Origin: Chloroflexota bacterium
GTDB lineage: Bacteria; Chloroflexota; Anaerolineae; Anaerolineales; Villigracilaceae
DNA length: 64,000 nucleotides
NCBI GenBank assembly: GCA_013388685.1
Contig: JACAET010000047.1
Location: forward strand, 62,001 to 126,000
Direction of reading: 5' to 3'
Shown: positions 25,694 through 34,948 of the stretch, piece by piece
How the letters are laid out: the number at the start of each line of letters is the position of its first letter
How positions within the stretch are numbered: the first letter of the stretch is position 1
The notes under the pieces: model-generated
Database searches by the model: none
What the model saw: only the letters and a program-made list of their open reading frames with translations
Told to the model about the DNA's origin: nothing
Program-made: the position numbers and the translations under genes

Positions 25694-27346
25694 TCACTTC
25701 AACATTGGCATCTTGATCCCGTGACGTTTCGCCGCTTCCACCGCAATCTCATACCCCGCGTCGGCGTGTCGGACCACACCCATGCCTGGGTCCGTCGTCA
25801 GGACGCGTTCCAACCTCCGAGCCGCCTCGGGAGTCCCATCTGCCACGATGACCTGCCCCGCGTGCTGCGAGTAACCCATCCCCACCCCGCCGCCGTGATG
25901 GAACGAAACCCACGTCGCGCCGCCGACCGCGTTGATGAGGGCGTTGAGGATTGCCCAGTCGGAGATGGCGTCCGAGCCGTCCTTCATAGATTCGGTCTCG
26001 CGGTTGGGCGAAGCAACCGAGCCTGAGTCCAGGTGGTCGCGCCCGATCACGATAGGGGCTTTGACCTTGCCGCTGGCAACCAACTCGTTGAATTTGAGTC
26101 CCGCTTTGACGCGTTCGCCGTACCCCAGCCAGCAGATGCGCGCCGGCAATCCCTGAAACGGGACCTTCTCGCGCGCCATCATCAGCCAGCGTTTGAGGTG
26201 CTCGTCTTCGGGGAATAATTCCATGATGGCGCGGTCGGTGGTGTAAATGTCTTCTTCATCGCCCGAAAGCGCCACCCAACGGAACGGTCCCTTGCCTTCG
26301 CAGAACAACGGACGGATATAGGCTGGCACAAAGCCGGGAAACTCGAAGGCGTCGGTCACGCCGTTGTTGTATGCCTGCTGGCGGATGTTGTTGCCGTAAT
26401 CGAACACTTCTGCGCCTGCCCGCTGAAATGCCAGCATGGCGCGCACGTGCTGCGACATCGAATCCATTGCCATCTTTTTGTATTTCTCAGGATCGGACTT
26501 CCGCAATTCGTTCGCCGCCGTTACGCTTAATCCAGACGGCACGTAAAACAATGCCTCATGCGCGGACGTCTGGTCTGTCACCACATCGGGAACGACTCCA
26601 CGCTTCGCGAGTTCATCGTACACATCCGCGGCGTTGCCGATCAGCCCAATGGATTTTGGAATTTGCTTGTCTTTGAACTCTTCAACAAGCGTCATCGCCT
26701 CTTCGAGATTATCCACCACCATGTCCACGTAGCCGATGGCGCGGCGGCGTTCGGCGCGTTCGGGGTCCACTTCCACGATGAGCCCCACGCCCTCATTCAT
26801 GGTGATGGCAAGCGGCTGCGCGCCGCCCATCCCGCCCAGCCCCGCTGTGAGTACGAATTTTCCTTTCAGCGAACCCCAGCCTTTGAGTTTGGCAAGCGCG
26901 CCGAAGGTCTCGTAGGTGCCTTGCAGGATTCCCTGCGTGCCGATGTAAATCCATGAGCCGGCGGTCATCTGCCCGTACATGATGAGTCCTTTTTTGGCGA
27001 GTTCGTCGAAGTGCTCCCAGGTTGCCCAGTGCGGCACAAGGTTGGAATTGGCAATCAACACGCGGGGCGCGTCTTTGTGCGTTTTGAAGATCACCACCGG
27101 CTTGCCCGATTGCACGAGCAGGGTTTCATCCTCTTCCAGGTTCTTGAGCGATTCGAGGATGGCGTCAAACGATTCCCAATCGCGGGCGGCTTTGCCCCTT
27201 CCGCCATAGACGACGAGTTCTTCGGGTTTCTCCGCCACTTCGGGGTCGAGGTTGTTTTGGATCATGCGATAGGCGGCTTCGCTGAGCCAGTTTTTGCAGG
27301 TGAGTGTAGAGCCCCTTGGGGCGCGCACAGTTCGAGGTCCAGGCAT
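25694..27346 (-). CDS. hutU: Urocanate hydratase
   Basis: This 550-residue NAD-dependent enzyme converts urocanate to imidazolonepropionate in histidine breakdown. Family stretches include [48 protein letters not shown] (NAD loop) and [19 protein letters not shown] near the C-terminus. The length is normal. No hutH, hutI or hutG lies in the window, so the rest of the pathway must be elsewhere. It is convergent with the permease-propeller gene, 11 bases away. Confidence 0.97.
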   Translation of the reverse strand: MPGPRTVRAPRGSTLTCKNWLSEAAYRMIQNNLDPEVAEKPEELVVYGGRGKAARDWESFDAILESLKNLEEDETLLVQSGKPVVIFKTHKDAPRVLIANSNLVPHWATWEHFDELAKKGLIMYGQMTAGSWIYIGTQGILQGTYETFGALAKLKGWGSLKGKFVLTAGLGGMGGAQPLAITMNEGVGLIVEVDPERAERRRAIGYVDMVVDNLEEAMTLVEEFKDKQIPKSIGLIGNAADVYDELAKRGVVPDVVTDQTSAHEALFYVPSGLSVTAANELRKSDPEKYKKMAMDSMSQHVRAMLAFQRAGAEVFDYGNNIRQQAYNNGVTDAFEFPGFVPAYIRPLFCEGKGPFRWVALSGDEEDIYTTDRAIMELFPEDEHLKRWLMMAREKVPFQGLPARICWLGYGERVKAGLKFNELVASGKVKAPIVIGRDHLDSGSVASPNRETESMKDGSDAISDWAILNALINAVGGATWVSFHHGGGVGMGYSQHAGQVIVADGTPEAARRLERVLTTDPGMGVVRHADAGYEIAVEAAKRHGIKMPMLK

Positions 27347-27371
27347 GATGCGTCTCCTTGTCGAATGAAAA

Positions 27372-27403
27372 ATCCCTCCCGGTAATTATACGCCGGGAGG
27401 GAT
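27372..27403 (-). terminator. Intrinsic terminator of the lipoprotein gene
   Basis: ATCCCTCCCGG (27372-27382) pairs with CCGGGAGGGAT (27393-27403). On the minus strand the hairpin is followed by a T-run. It lies 22 bases after the stop of the lipoprotein gene at 27425 and may also shield hutU from read-through. Confidence 0.88.
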
Positions 27404-27424
27404 GTCGTTGGATGGTTGCTACGG

Positions 27425-28234
27425 TTATATGAGTTTGATCGACGCGATAATCGCTCTTACGTCCGCTGCGATCTGCGCCTCGTAGTCCTGGAGGTAGGTG
27501 AAGGTCAAGCGCACCAGCGAGTCGGAGGCGGGCTTGAAGAATATGATCGTTGTATAGAACGGGATCGTGCCGCCCTGACCGTCGCTCATGGACCAGCGCC
27601 CGCCGATCTCGATCATTCTGACCGCAGTGTCCTCGCGCAATTGGACGACATTGGCGCGGAATCCCGGAATGCCGCCCGAGCCTTCCAATTCTTTCACCAG
27701 CTCCCCCATGGTGAAGTTGTCTATGAACATCGTGTCTTCCGGATCCAATGCCAGTTTCGAGAATCCAAACAGGGCATCCTTCTGAATGTCGGGTCGCAGA
27801 ACATAGGAAAAAAGCCTGTCGAACCCGGCTTCATAGCCGGCTTGATCGGCTGTCATCTGTTCATACAGCATCGAGTTGACCGCGCCTTCGTTTGCCAGCG
27901 CGGCAGTGAATTCATCCGAATTCGGGCGGAGCGCCAGCCACCCGGCGGGGAAAACGATCTCGAACCCGCCATTGAAATCGGTATATTGGGTGGTCCCATC
28001 CGCCGCCTGTTCGATGAGCGTGCCTGTCGTACCTGCCGAAGGAGTGACCGCCACGATGGGTACTATGGCGGTCTGTGTTTGGGCAGCTTGCGCCGTCCCG
28101 GCAATGGAGGTTTGCACTGCCCCCGGGTCAATGGCCGGTACGGCGGGCAGGGTTTGACCGGGGATGGCACATGCCGCGATCAGGAGAAACAACACTGCCG
28201 CGACCAATGAAAAGTGTAAATTTCTGTTCTTCAT
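27425..28234 (-). CDS. Lipoprotein with PsbP-like domain
   Basis: This 269-residue protein has a signal peptide with lipobox LIAAC near residue 22, an Ala/Thr/Gln-rich linker, and an alpha/beta domain beginning FNGGFEIVFPAGWLAL. It ends TFTYLQDYEAQIAADVRAIIASIKLI (in part). The opening beta-strand with a PxGW motif and the closing helix are typical of PsbP-like folds. The start at 28234 is preferred to an in-frame TTG/ATG at 28291 because the signal peptide begins MKNRNLHFSL. A diverged paralogue lies just upstream (28376-29198). Confidence 0.72.
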   Translation of the reverse strand: MKNRNLHFSLVAAVLFLLIAACAIPGQTLPAVPAIDPGAVQTSIAGTAQAAQTQTAIVPIVAVTPSAGTTGTLIEQAADGTTQYTDFNGGFEIVFPAGWLALRPNSDEFTAALANEGAVNSMLYEQMTADQAGYEAGFDRLFSYVLRPDIQKDALFGFSKLALDPEDTMFIDNFTMGELVKELEGSGGIPGFRANVVQLREDTAVRMIEIGGRWSMSDGQGGTIPFYTTIIFFKPASDSLVRLTFTYLQDYEAQIAADVRAIIASIKLI

Positions 28235-28375
28235 ACTGTGTTCCTTCGCTGGATATGGGTGGTGTAAAACTGCCTCGTAGGACCGAAGCATCTGTTTTGC
28301 ATTGTATTCTCTTTACTTTGTACGAATCATTCCTCCCGGCAGCGATTCGTCGGGAGGCGTTGCCCATGCCTGACA

Positions 28376-29198
28376 TTATCTTATGTTGACTTTGATGGTA
28401 TCGATGATTTCATCAAAAGGAGCCAGGATCTGCTCTGCATATGCGATTGGGACAGCGATTTCGATCACGATCAGTTTTTTATTCGCCTGAAATGCAATGA
28501 CCATTTCCCGAACGCGGATGTTTGCGCCGGGAAAAGCAAACGTTCTTGCCCCCTCGACGATCCCCACCTCAACGCCATTTTTGTTTTCGATCACATCCCA
28601 TGTGGTGGACGTGGCATCCTGCAGGATCGTATTCTCTATCATGGAGGTCACGAATGCCATGGGCATTGCACTGGCAATGGAATCCTTATAGGCGTTGATC
28701 ATCAATAATGTTGGAGCGCCAGCCCGGACGTAAGCCCGGTCGACGTTCATTGCCGCCAGACGAAAAACATCCGGGTCCACGTCATTAAACCTCTCCGACA
28801 TGTTCGTTACTTCCGGATCACCCTGTATGGCTTCCTGCAGGTCCTTCTGTGACGCGAAAATAACCACCCAGTTGGGCGGAAGCAGTATCTGATACCTGTT
28901 ATCATAATCAATAAACAGAAGCGCGCCGTTCGACTGCTCCTCCGTTGTTACCCCGGTTGGAAGAGGTGTGGCAGTTGGCGTCCTTGTTGGCGTGGATGTG
29001 GATGTAGGACTTGGGGTGAATGTGGAGGTTGGAGTAAATGTAAGGGTTGGGGTGTATGTGAAGGTGGGCGTGGGTGTTGCAGTGGCAAACAGGTTCCCAA
29101 GATTTGATACACCGCACGAGAGAGAGGCTGGCGAGGGCGATCAAACTGATCAAGGTTATTGATTTGAATAAGTTTTTTTCCTCCTTTTGATAACTCAT
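28376..29198 (-). pseudogene. PsbP-like lipoprotein, frameshifted in the signal peptide
   Basis: The signal-peptide part (MSYQKEEKNLFKSITLISLI, from 29198) and the body are in different frames. The body frame reads ASLSCGVSNLGNLFATATPT, then a Thr/Pro linker and DYDNRYQILLPPNWVVIFA, ending at 28376. A two-base gain in the short GA/CT run at 29118-29127 would restore a lipobox (LSCG). The downstream paralogue (27425-28234) is intact. It could be a decayed copy or an on/off slippage switch. The part 28376-28867 alone could not be secreted. Confidence 0.62.
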
Positions 29199-29200
29199 CT

Positions 29201-29271
29201 TGCGCAAAACGTCCCGAAGGCTCCCGCATATCAGGCCTGGTTATCTGCCCAAACTTTCGGAGCGGCGCGTA
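29201..29271. repeat. GTCCCGAAGG-family repeat, partial
   Basis: The segment contains AACGTCCCGAAGGCTC and, inverted, CTTTCGGAGCGG around CAGGCCTGG. It is a diverged relative of the elements at 2731 and 30001. It lies immediately upstream of the frameshifted lipoprotein start. Confidence 0.55.
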
Positions 29272-29283
29272 ACATCAGTGATT

Positions 29284-29318
29284 AAAAAATTCCTCCTGAA
29301 GATCGCTCAGGGAGGAAT
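29284..29318 (-). terminator. Intrinsic terminator of the Rrf2 gene
   Basis: ATTCCTCCTGA (29289-29299) pairs with TCAGGGAGGAAT (29307-29318), with one bulge. A T6 run follows on the minus strand. It lies 22 bases beyond the Rrf2 stop. Confidence 0.85.
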
Positions 29319-29339
29319 CGTATTGACGAGTTTCTTTTT

Positions 29340-29747
29340 CTAGGCGGACTGCCTGAGCATGTCCGCGAAATTGGTGCCTTTGAGCCGTCGCACTAATTCT
29401 TCCTGTGCGTCGCACCAGACCGGCTTGATCGGGCAGTCTTTGTCGAACGCGCAGGCTCCATTGTCTCCCACGCATTCGTTCAGCTGGATGGGACCGTCAA
29501 TCGCTTCGACCACTTCCAGCAGGGTGATGTCCTTGGGGTCGCGGGCAAGGGTTACGCCGCCGCGCGCGCCGCGCGAGGTGTGCAGCAGTCCCGCAATCGA
29601 GAGTTGTGAAATGATCTTTGCCAGAAACGAGGGCGGTATGTTCTGTTCCCGGGCAATCGCGCTGGTGGCAGAACGTTCCGCACTCCCCGAGCGCGCCAAA
29701 TGCAAGACCGCACGCACTGCATAGTCAGCCTGACGAGTGATTTGCAT
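29340..29747 (-). CDS. Rrf2-family transcriptional regulator with cluster-type cysteines
   Basis: This 135-residue winged-helix protein has the Rrf2 start MQITRQADYAVRAVLHLAR, the recognition region FLAKIISQLSIAGLLHTSRG, and GGVTLARDPKDITLLEVVEA. Three cysteines in the pattern CVGDNGACAFDKDC, plus a fourth in PVWC, match the [Fe-S] ligands of IscR/NsrR-type sensors. It may sense iron-sulfur status, nitric oxide or redox. No isc/suf operon is nearby, so the target is unknown. Confidence 0.93.
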   Translation of the reverse strand: MQITRQADYAVRAVLHLARSGSAERSATSAIAREQNIPPSFLAKIISQLSIAGLLHTSRGARGGVTLARDPKDITLLEVVEAIDGPIQLNECVGDNGACAFDKDCPIKPVWCDAQEELVRRLKGTNFADMLRQSA

Positions 29748-30000
29748 GGTTGCCTTCCTTCCATTTCCTATCGTACCCAGTCATTCACGAAACTCCCGTG
29801 TAGATTTCGCTCTTTGCGCAGCACGCAATTTCGGCGCGAAAGAACGCCTGTTATGCGCTTTCGTGAAGAACCGAATCTAAAAACCAGATAATCCCTCTCT
29901 CATAACACGATTTTAGTAACTGCCTTCTCGATATACAAGTGATAGAGGTCACAGACGAATTATGACCTTTTACTCCAAATTAGAATAACATAAAAACGCA
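29748..30000. other. Intergenic region with long inverted repeat
   Basis: No gene is visible. Arms TTCACGAAA (29784-29792) and TTTCGTGAA (29859-29867) enclose a second, imperfect inverted pair (TCTTTGCGC and GCGCGAAAGA). It may be a miniature element or a regulatory structure upstream of the Rrf2 gene. Confidence 0.5.
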
Positions 30001-30086
30001 GGTTTGGGATAAGCAAAACCAGCGTCCCGAAGGCTCGAGTAGAACACCTGCCTGTTTTTTTTGAGAGCCTTCGGGACGTTCCCGCG
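30001..30086. repeat. GTCCCGAAGG-family palindromic repeat
   Basis: AGCGTCCCGAAGGCTC (30021-30036) and GAGAGCCTTCGGGACGTT (30063-30080) are inverted and enclose a T8 run. The left 38 bases differ from those of the 2731 element at only about seven positions. The hairpin may double as a terminator for the toast-rack-like gene that ends at 30087. Confidence 0.78.
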
Positions 30087-30926
30087 TCAATCGGTGATTG
30101 CCAGGTTGCCCGCCGCCATTTTGACGATGATGATCAGCGTAGGACCATTCCCCTGCTGGGTGTAAACGTTGCCGTTCTGCGACCAGCTGGAACTCAGGCT
30201 GACGCTCGCCAGGGCGCTGTCCACCGTCACTTTGGCATTCACGCCTTTGGGGATGATCAACTGCACACTGCCCGCTCCCGCGGAGATGTTGACCGTGCCG
30301 TCTCTTTTCAATTCGCCGTTGAAATCGAGTTTGTAGTTGCCGGCGCCGCCGGAAAAGATCAGCGTGGAAAAGTTTGCGTTGGCGAGTCCGCTCAAGGTCA
30401 CGTTCGAGGCGCCGGTCTCGTAGCGCAGCACCGACATGTCGGTGAGGTTCGACTTCGAGAATGAGAGTTGCACCTGTGCCGCGCCGTCTTTGACCGTGAG
30501 ACTGGTGAGCACCAAACCACCCAGTTCGTAGTTGCCGCTGTAGGCGCCGGCGTTGATGGTCAGGTCGAGCGGCGCAGCGCCGAGTTTCAAATCCCATTGA
30601 TTTTTGATGTCATTGAAATTGGCGATGTTCTTCAGGCTGCCTTGTTTGATCTCGACGCTCCCCTCGCTTTGGATGACTTCCGGCTTGAGGCTTGCGACGT
30701 TATAGACCGCCGTTCCCTCGACTAGATTCTTCGCACCCGGTGAGAGATTCAACGTCCCGGCGCCGAATGAGAGCGTCAAACGCATCTCATCGGATCCCGA
30801 GCCTGTCACCGTTATGGATTCTTCTACTTCGGCTCCGGGCGTTACGCTTTTGGGCAGGTTCACATCGAAACCACATGCCAGACTTGCAAGCGCAAGCACA
30901 AGAATGGCTGAAATAATCTTGTTCAT
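30087..30926 (-). CDS. Lipoprotein with DUF4097/toast-rack-like beta-solenoid
   Basis: This 279-residue protein starts MNKIISAILVLALASLACGF, a signal peptide with lipobox ASLAC. A repetitive beta-strand region follows (residues about 30-279) with GAGTLNLSPGA, GLANANFSTLIFSGGAGNY and SAGAGSVQLIIPKGV. This pattern is typical of toast-rack/LiaF C-terminal families linked to envelope stress. AAGGAG lies upstream of ATG 30926. A TTG two codons earlier is rejected. The ligand is unknown. Confidence 0.8.
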   Translation of the reverse strand: MNKIISAILVLALASLACGFDVNLPKSVTPGAEVEESITVTGSGSDEMRLTLSFGAGTLNLSPGAKNLVEGTAVYNVASLKPEVIQSEGSVEIKQGSLKNIANFNDIKNQWDLKLGAAPLDLTINAGAYSGNYELGGLVLTSLTVKDGAAQVQLSFSKSNLTDMSVLRYETGASNVTLSGLANANFSTLIFSGGAGNYKLDFNGELKRDGTVNISAGAGSVQLIIPKGVNAKVTVDSALASVSLSSSWSQNGNVYTQQGNGPTLIIIVKMAAGNLAITD

Positions 30927-30988
30927 ACTCAATCTCCTTCTGTGTTACTTACGGGCAGGAAGGAGATTGGTTGCACGCCGCGAGGATT

Positions 30989-32398
30989 TCAGGCAATTGG
31001 CCGGCCGCGGGGGAGATCGGGCGTTTGCAGGGCAGCGTTCAACGCCTCATGCACGGAGCGTACTTCGATGATCTCGATTCCCTTTGGGTAACCTTCGGCT
31101 TTTCGGAGCGCCTTCGGCACGATGGCGGTCTTGAACCCCAGTTTGGCGGCTTCTTTCAGCCGCGCCGGCATTTGACCGGGCATGCGCAACTCGCCCGCCA
31201 GACCAATCTCGCCGATGAGAACCGCATCTGCGCGGACGGGAACGTCCTTCCAGGAGGAGGCGATGGCAGCCGCAATGGCAAGGTCGGCGGCGGGTTCGTC
31301 AATTTGCAAGCCGCCCACCACGTTGACGAAAATATCCTGTTCGCCAAGTTTGAACCCTGCGCGGCGCATCAACACGGCGGCAATGAGCAGCAGGCGGTTG
31401 AAGTCCACGCCGTTGGCGGTGCGGCGCGCGTTGCCGAATTGGGTCGGGGAAGTAAGACCTTGAATTTCCACAAGGATGGGACGTGTGCCTTCCATCGTCA
31501 CCGCAATGGACGAGCCTGCCGCGTTGACCATCCGTTCCGCAAGGAAGGCTTCGGAGGGGTTGGTCACTTCCACAAGCCCGCTCTCGTGCATTTCAAAAAC
31601 GCCCACCTCCGAGGTGGCGCCGAAGCGGTTCTTGACCGAGCGCAGCAACCGATATGCCTGGAAGCGGTCTCCTTCGAGATACAAGACCGTGTCCACGATG
31701 TGTTCCAGCACGCGCGGACCGGCAATGGCGCCCTCCTTGGTCACATGCCCGATGACGAAGACCGAAATGCCGCTGGTTTTTGCCAGTTCACGCAACTGCG
31801 AGGAACACTCGCGCACCTGCGAAACGGAACCCGCGGAAGAGTCGAGATCGGAGAGATAAACCGTCTGAATCGAATCCACAATCAGCAGTTCGGGTTTGGT
31901 TTCGTTGATGTGGTTGAGGATGACTTCGAGATTGGTCTCAGTGACAAGCAGGAGGTTCTTCGGCGGGTCTTTTTGACCGCTCAGGCGCACCGCCCGCATT
32001 TTGATTTGCCGCTCCGATTCTTCGCCCGAAACATACAAGACGCGCTTGTGACCCGCCATCTCCATCGCCATTTGGAGCATGAGCGTGGATTTCCCGATGC
32101 CGGGGTCGCCGCCAACAAGCACAATGGAGCCGGGTACGATGCCGCCGCCCAGCACGCGCGCAAATTCACCGATGGGCAGGTGGATGCGGTCCTCGGCGTC
32201 AGCGGAGACATCGCCGATGGGACGGGGAACAGACCTGCCCGTCAGCCCGCGAACCGCTTTCGTCTTCTGGGAAGACTCATCGTGGACGACCTCCTCCACC
32301 AGGCTGTTGAACGATCCGCATTGGGGGCATTTTCCCATGTACGAGGCGGCAACCCGCCCGCATTGCTGACAAACGTAACGTGTTTGTGTCTTTGGCAT
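30989..32398 (-). CDS. radA: DNA repair protein RadA
   Basis: This 469-residue RecA-like branch-migration ATPase starts at ATG 32398. It has the N-terminal zinc finger CQQCGRVAASYMGKCPQCG, Walker A GGDPGIGKSTLML (about 88-100), the RadA-specific KNRFG motif (SVKNRFGATSEVG), and a C-terminal Lon-protease-like domain with inactive catalytic residues. It processes recombination intermediates. An in-frame GTG/ATG eight codons upstream runs into a repeat and is rejected. It forms a possible operon with dusB upstream (32477). Confidence 0.96.
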   Translation of the reverse strand: MPKTQTRYVCQQCGRVAASYMGKCPQCGSFNSLVEEVVHDESSQKTKAVRGLTGRSVPRPIGDVSADAEDRIHLPIGEFARVLGGGIVPGSIVLVGGDPGIGKSTLMLQMAMEMAGHKRVLYVSGEESERQIKMRAVRLSGQKDPPKNLLLVTETNLEVILNHINETKPELLIVDSIQTVYLSDLDSSAGSVSQVRECSSQLRELAKTSGISVFVIGHVTKEGAIAGPRVLEHIVDTVLYLEGDRFQAYRLLRSVKNRFGATSEVGVFEMHESGLVEVTNPSEAFLAERMVNAAGSSIAVTMEGTRPILVEIQGLTSPTQFGNARRTANGVDFNRLLLIAAVLMRRAGFKLGEQDIFVNVVGGLQIDEPAADLAIAAAIASSWKDVPVRADAVLIGEIGLAGELRMPGQMPARLKEAAKLGFKTAIVPKALRKAEGYPKGIEIIEVRSVHEALNAALQTPDLPRGRPIA

Positions 32399-32408
32399 GT
32401 CAATTCCA

Positions 32409-32440
32409 TCCCCCTCTCCCATAAGGAGAGGGCTGGGGTG
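32409..32440. repeat. CCCCTCTCCC palindromic repeat, intergenic copy
   Basis: CCCCTCTCC and GGAGAGGG flank CATAA in the short gap between dusB and radA, followed by CTGGGGTGAAGG. It is the same module found inside tyrA, aroKB and the SUI1 gene. Confidence 0.82.
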
Positions 32441-32476
32441 AAGGTCGGTGAAGTGAGTATAACCGAGTTGTCACAC

Positions 32477-33439
32477 TCACGTCATCACCGCATAGACCTG
32501 GTTCAACAACTCCAAAAACTCCCCTGAGGGACGCTCCTTCAAAATCTCTTTGCGTGCGTCACGGTCGAGCGTGCGCAGCAGAAGATACTGCACCGCATAC
32601 TTGCGGAACAACCGCTGACCGTCCTCCTCGCCGTAGAACTGCACGCTTTTTTGCAAATGCTCACGGATGGTCTCGTGCACCATTTGCTGCGGCACCTGTT
32701 CACGGTCATAGCCGGCAAAAATCCAGGGATTGGCAATCGCGCCGCGCCCGATCATGACTGCGTCGCAGCGGGTGTGCTGCTTCATGCGCTGGATGTCGGC
32801 AAGAGTGCGCACGTCACCCGAACCGATAACGGGAATGCCCACCAGCGACTTGACCTCGGCGATCGCATCCCAATCGGCATGCCCGCTGTAGCGTTGTTCT
32901 TTCGTCCGCCCGTGAATGGCAATCAACGAACCGCCCTCCTCCTCCACGATACGCGCAATCAACTTGTAGTTTTTACACCTTTCCCACCCCAGGCGAATTT
33001 TCCCCGTCACCGGCACCCGAAGCGCACGCACCAGTTTACGGAACGTACGCGCCACTTTGAGCGGCGTCAACATCATGCCCACCCCTGCGCCGCGATCTGC
33101 GATAGTCTTGGCGGGGCAGCCCATGTTGATATCAATGATATCCGGGTTCAACTCCTGCACCTTGAGCGCCGCTTTCAAAATCAGGTCGGGGTCGTCGCCA
33201 TACAGTTGAAACGTAACAGGGCGTTCCACCTCCTCGAAATACAGCCGCTTGGCAGGCTCCTTCGAGCGGCTCAAAATCTTCTCCACCTTCACGAACTCGG
33301 TGTAACTCATGGCAGAACCAAGCCGGCGGCACAGCGAGCGGAAGGGCCAGTCGGAATAACCGTCCATCGGCGCCAGAACCGTATCGCCATACACAGGCAC
33401 GTCGCGCACGTAAAATTTGGGGAGTGTTTTATCGTCCAT
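32477..33439 (-). CDS. dusB: tRNA-dihydrouridine synthase
   Basis: This 320-residue FMN enzyme reduces uridines in the tRNA D-loop. The TIM-barrel motifs are VLAPMDGYSDWPFR, INMGCPAKTIADRGAGVGMM (catalytic Cys), GKIRLGWE, AIHGRTKEQRYSGHADW and IGSGDV, then MIGRGAIANPWIF. I chose ATG 33439 (MDDKTLPKFYV). An upstream in-frame start at 33460 adds only seven residues. The assignment to the DusB rather than DusA/C subgroup is by general similarity. Confidence 0.94.
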   Translation of the reverse strand: MDDKTLPKFYVRDVPVYGDTVLAPMDGYSDWPFRSLCRRLGSAMSYTEFVKVEKILSRSKEPAKRLYFEEVERPVTFQLYGDDPDLILKAALKVQELNPDIIDINMGCPAKTIADRGAGVGMMLTPLKVARTFRKLVRALRVPVTGKIRLGWERCKNYKLIARIVEEEGGSLIAIHGRTKEQRYSGHADWDAIAEVKSLVGIPVIGSGDVRTLADIQRMKQHTRCDAVMIGRGAIANPWIFAGYDREQVPQQMVHETIREHLQKSVQFYGEEDGQRLFRKYAVQYLLLRTLDRDARKEILKERPSGEFLELLNQVYAVMT

Positions 33440-33484
33440 AAATCGGATGAAGTATAACAAAATTTCCGTGATACCATTTTGCGC

Positions 33485-33928
33485 ATGAATATTTCAAAAA
33501 TTACCGACCACCTCTTCATCAGCGGTCAGCCCTCGCTTAAAGACTATGACCGCCTGCGCGAACTGGGGGTTCGACTCATCATCAACATGCGCTTCTCACG
33601 CGGACCCCAGCCTGACCCTCACCCCCAGCCGATTTCTACGCTCTGGCTTCCCTCCATAGACAGCCCGTTCTTCCCCATCTCCATCCGCAAATTGATTCAC
33701 GGAACGCAAGCCGCCCTCGAAACCATCCGCGCCGGGGGGAACGTCCTCGCCCACTGTGCCTACGGACGTCATCGCGGTGTGGCGATGGGCGCCTGCATCC
33801 TCATCGCCCAGGGATACGATCCACGCGCGGCGATGGACCTCATCGTCCAGCGCCGACCTGCCGCCGACCCGTATGCCTTCTACATTCTGCCGCGCATTCT
33901 GAAGTTTGCCGGCGCATGGACTCCGTAA
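33485..33928 (+). CDS. Dual-specificity-type phosphatase
   Basis: This 147-residue protein has a cysteine phosphatase signature, HCAYGRHR (HCx5R). The N-terminal MNISKITDHLFISGQPSLKD resembles atypical dual-specificity phosphatases. A general-acid Asp may be in the LPSIDSPFF loop. A -10-like TACCAT (33472-33477) sits so that the transcript would begin within two bases of the ATG. It is divergent from dusB. The substrate could be a protein, a lipid phosphate or a polyphosphate. None can be chosen. Confidence 0.88.
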   Translation: MNISKITDHLFISGQPSLKDYDRLRELGVRLIINMRFSRGPQPDPHPQPISTLWLPSIDSPFFPISIRKLIHGTQAALETIRAGGNVLAHCAYGRHRGVAMGACILIAQGYDPRAAMDLIVQRRPAADPYAFYILPRILKFAGAWTP

Positions 33929-33961
33929 GACAAGTCCCTGACCTGCATGCTCCATTCACGA

Positions 33962-34903
33962 ATGAACCGCCCGGTTGTCATATCCCTACTGGTTTGTCTG
34001 CTTCTCGCCTCCTGCACGGACACATCCACACCGGCGCCGACAGACACCCTCGTCCCCTCGAGACTCGCCGCATCCCATACTCCTGCGTTCACACAGATCT
34101 CTCGTCCATCCGTCACCTCATCGCCCGTTCCTGCCAGCCCCCCTCCGGTCATCACCTTCCCCCCGCCGCCTCCCACCCTCGACCCGAACGACTGGAAGAA
34201 TTGGTCCGTCATTCCCTCCTTCATTGACCCAAGCCTGCACAACGTCTATGAACTGGGCGTGTCGCTCGGCAACGATCCGCATGCCTTCTCGATCTTTGGC
34301 GATTGCCAGACCCGGCCCGGCGAATTCTTCGGCGTGTTCGAAACCGACCCGGCTTCGTTGCAGAGTCTCTCCCCCGAACTACGCGAGACGGTTGCCTACT
34401 TCAACGGCTCATTCAATCGAGAAGCCTCCACCGCCCAGGATGGCACAACGCCCGGCGCGCTGTTGTGGACTCAATGGCATCGCGGCGAATATGGCTGCAC
34501 CTTTGCAGAGACGCCCGTGCAATGCGAACTGCGCACGCACCGCCCTTCTTTTGTCATCATCCAGGTTGGGACCCACTTCGAATCGCGCAATACCGCGTAC
34601 CTGCAAAAGATCATCACCCAACTGTTGGATGCAGGCGTAGTGCCCATTCTCGCCACCAAAGCCGACAACCGGGAACTGGATGAGCGCGTCAACCGTGACA
34701 TGGCTTTGCTCGCATCCGAATACGACCTGCCGCTCTGGAACTTTTGGGCGGCGGTTTCCGATCTACCGAATCGCGGGTTGTACACCCGTCCCGACCGCCC
34801 TCTGCAAGGCGATATCTACCTGACCGACGAAGCCGCCCTCATCCACCGCATGACCGGGCTCGAAGCGCTGAACGCCGTCTGGCGCGCGGTGACGGGAAAT
34901 TAA
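33962..34903 (+). CDS. Lipoprotein with SGNH/GDSL-hydrolase-like domain
   Basis: This 313-residue protein has a signal peptide with lipobox LLLASC (about Cys18) and then a long Thr/Pro/Ser linker (to about residue 78). The mature domain includes SIFGDCQTRPGEFFGVFETD, where a GDSL-type nucleophile would be expected but reads GDC. It also has QVGTHFESRNT (block III-like) and GLYTRPDRPLQGDIYL near the end with a late His (IHRMTG). A catalytic Ser to Cys change makes the enzymatic activity uncertain. ATG 33962 begins the signal peptide. Confidence 0.72.
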   Translation: MNRPVVISLLVCLLLASCTDTSTPAPTDTLVPSRLAASHTPAFTQISRPSVTSSPVPASPPPVITFPPPPPTLDPNDWKNWSVIPSFIDPSLHNVYELGVSLGNDPHAFSIFGDCQTRPGEFFGVFETDPASLQSLSPELRETVAYFNGSFNREASTAQDGTTPGALLWTQWHRGEYGCTFAETPVQCELRTHRPSFVIIQVGTHFESRNTAYLQKIITQLLDAGVVPILATKADNRELDERVNRDMALLASEYDLPLWNFWAAVSDLPNRGLYTRPDRPLQGDIYLTDEAALIHRMTGLEALNAVWRAVTGN

Positions 34904-34907
34904 AAAA

Positions 34908-34924
34908 GACTCCCGCGGGGGAGT
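34908..34924 (-). terminator. Terminator downstream of the mutS2 operon
   Basis: GACTCCC and GGGAGTC enclose a short GC-rich loop. On the minus strand a T6 run follows. It ends the transcript of mutS2 and the small downstream gene and may also serve the convergent lipoprotein gene. Confidence 0.82.
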
Positions 34925-34948
34925 CCAACCTGAAAGCGTTCCAATCGG

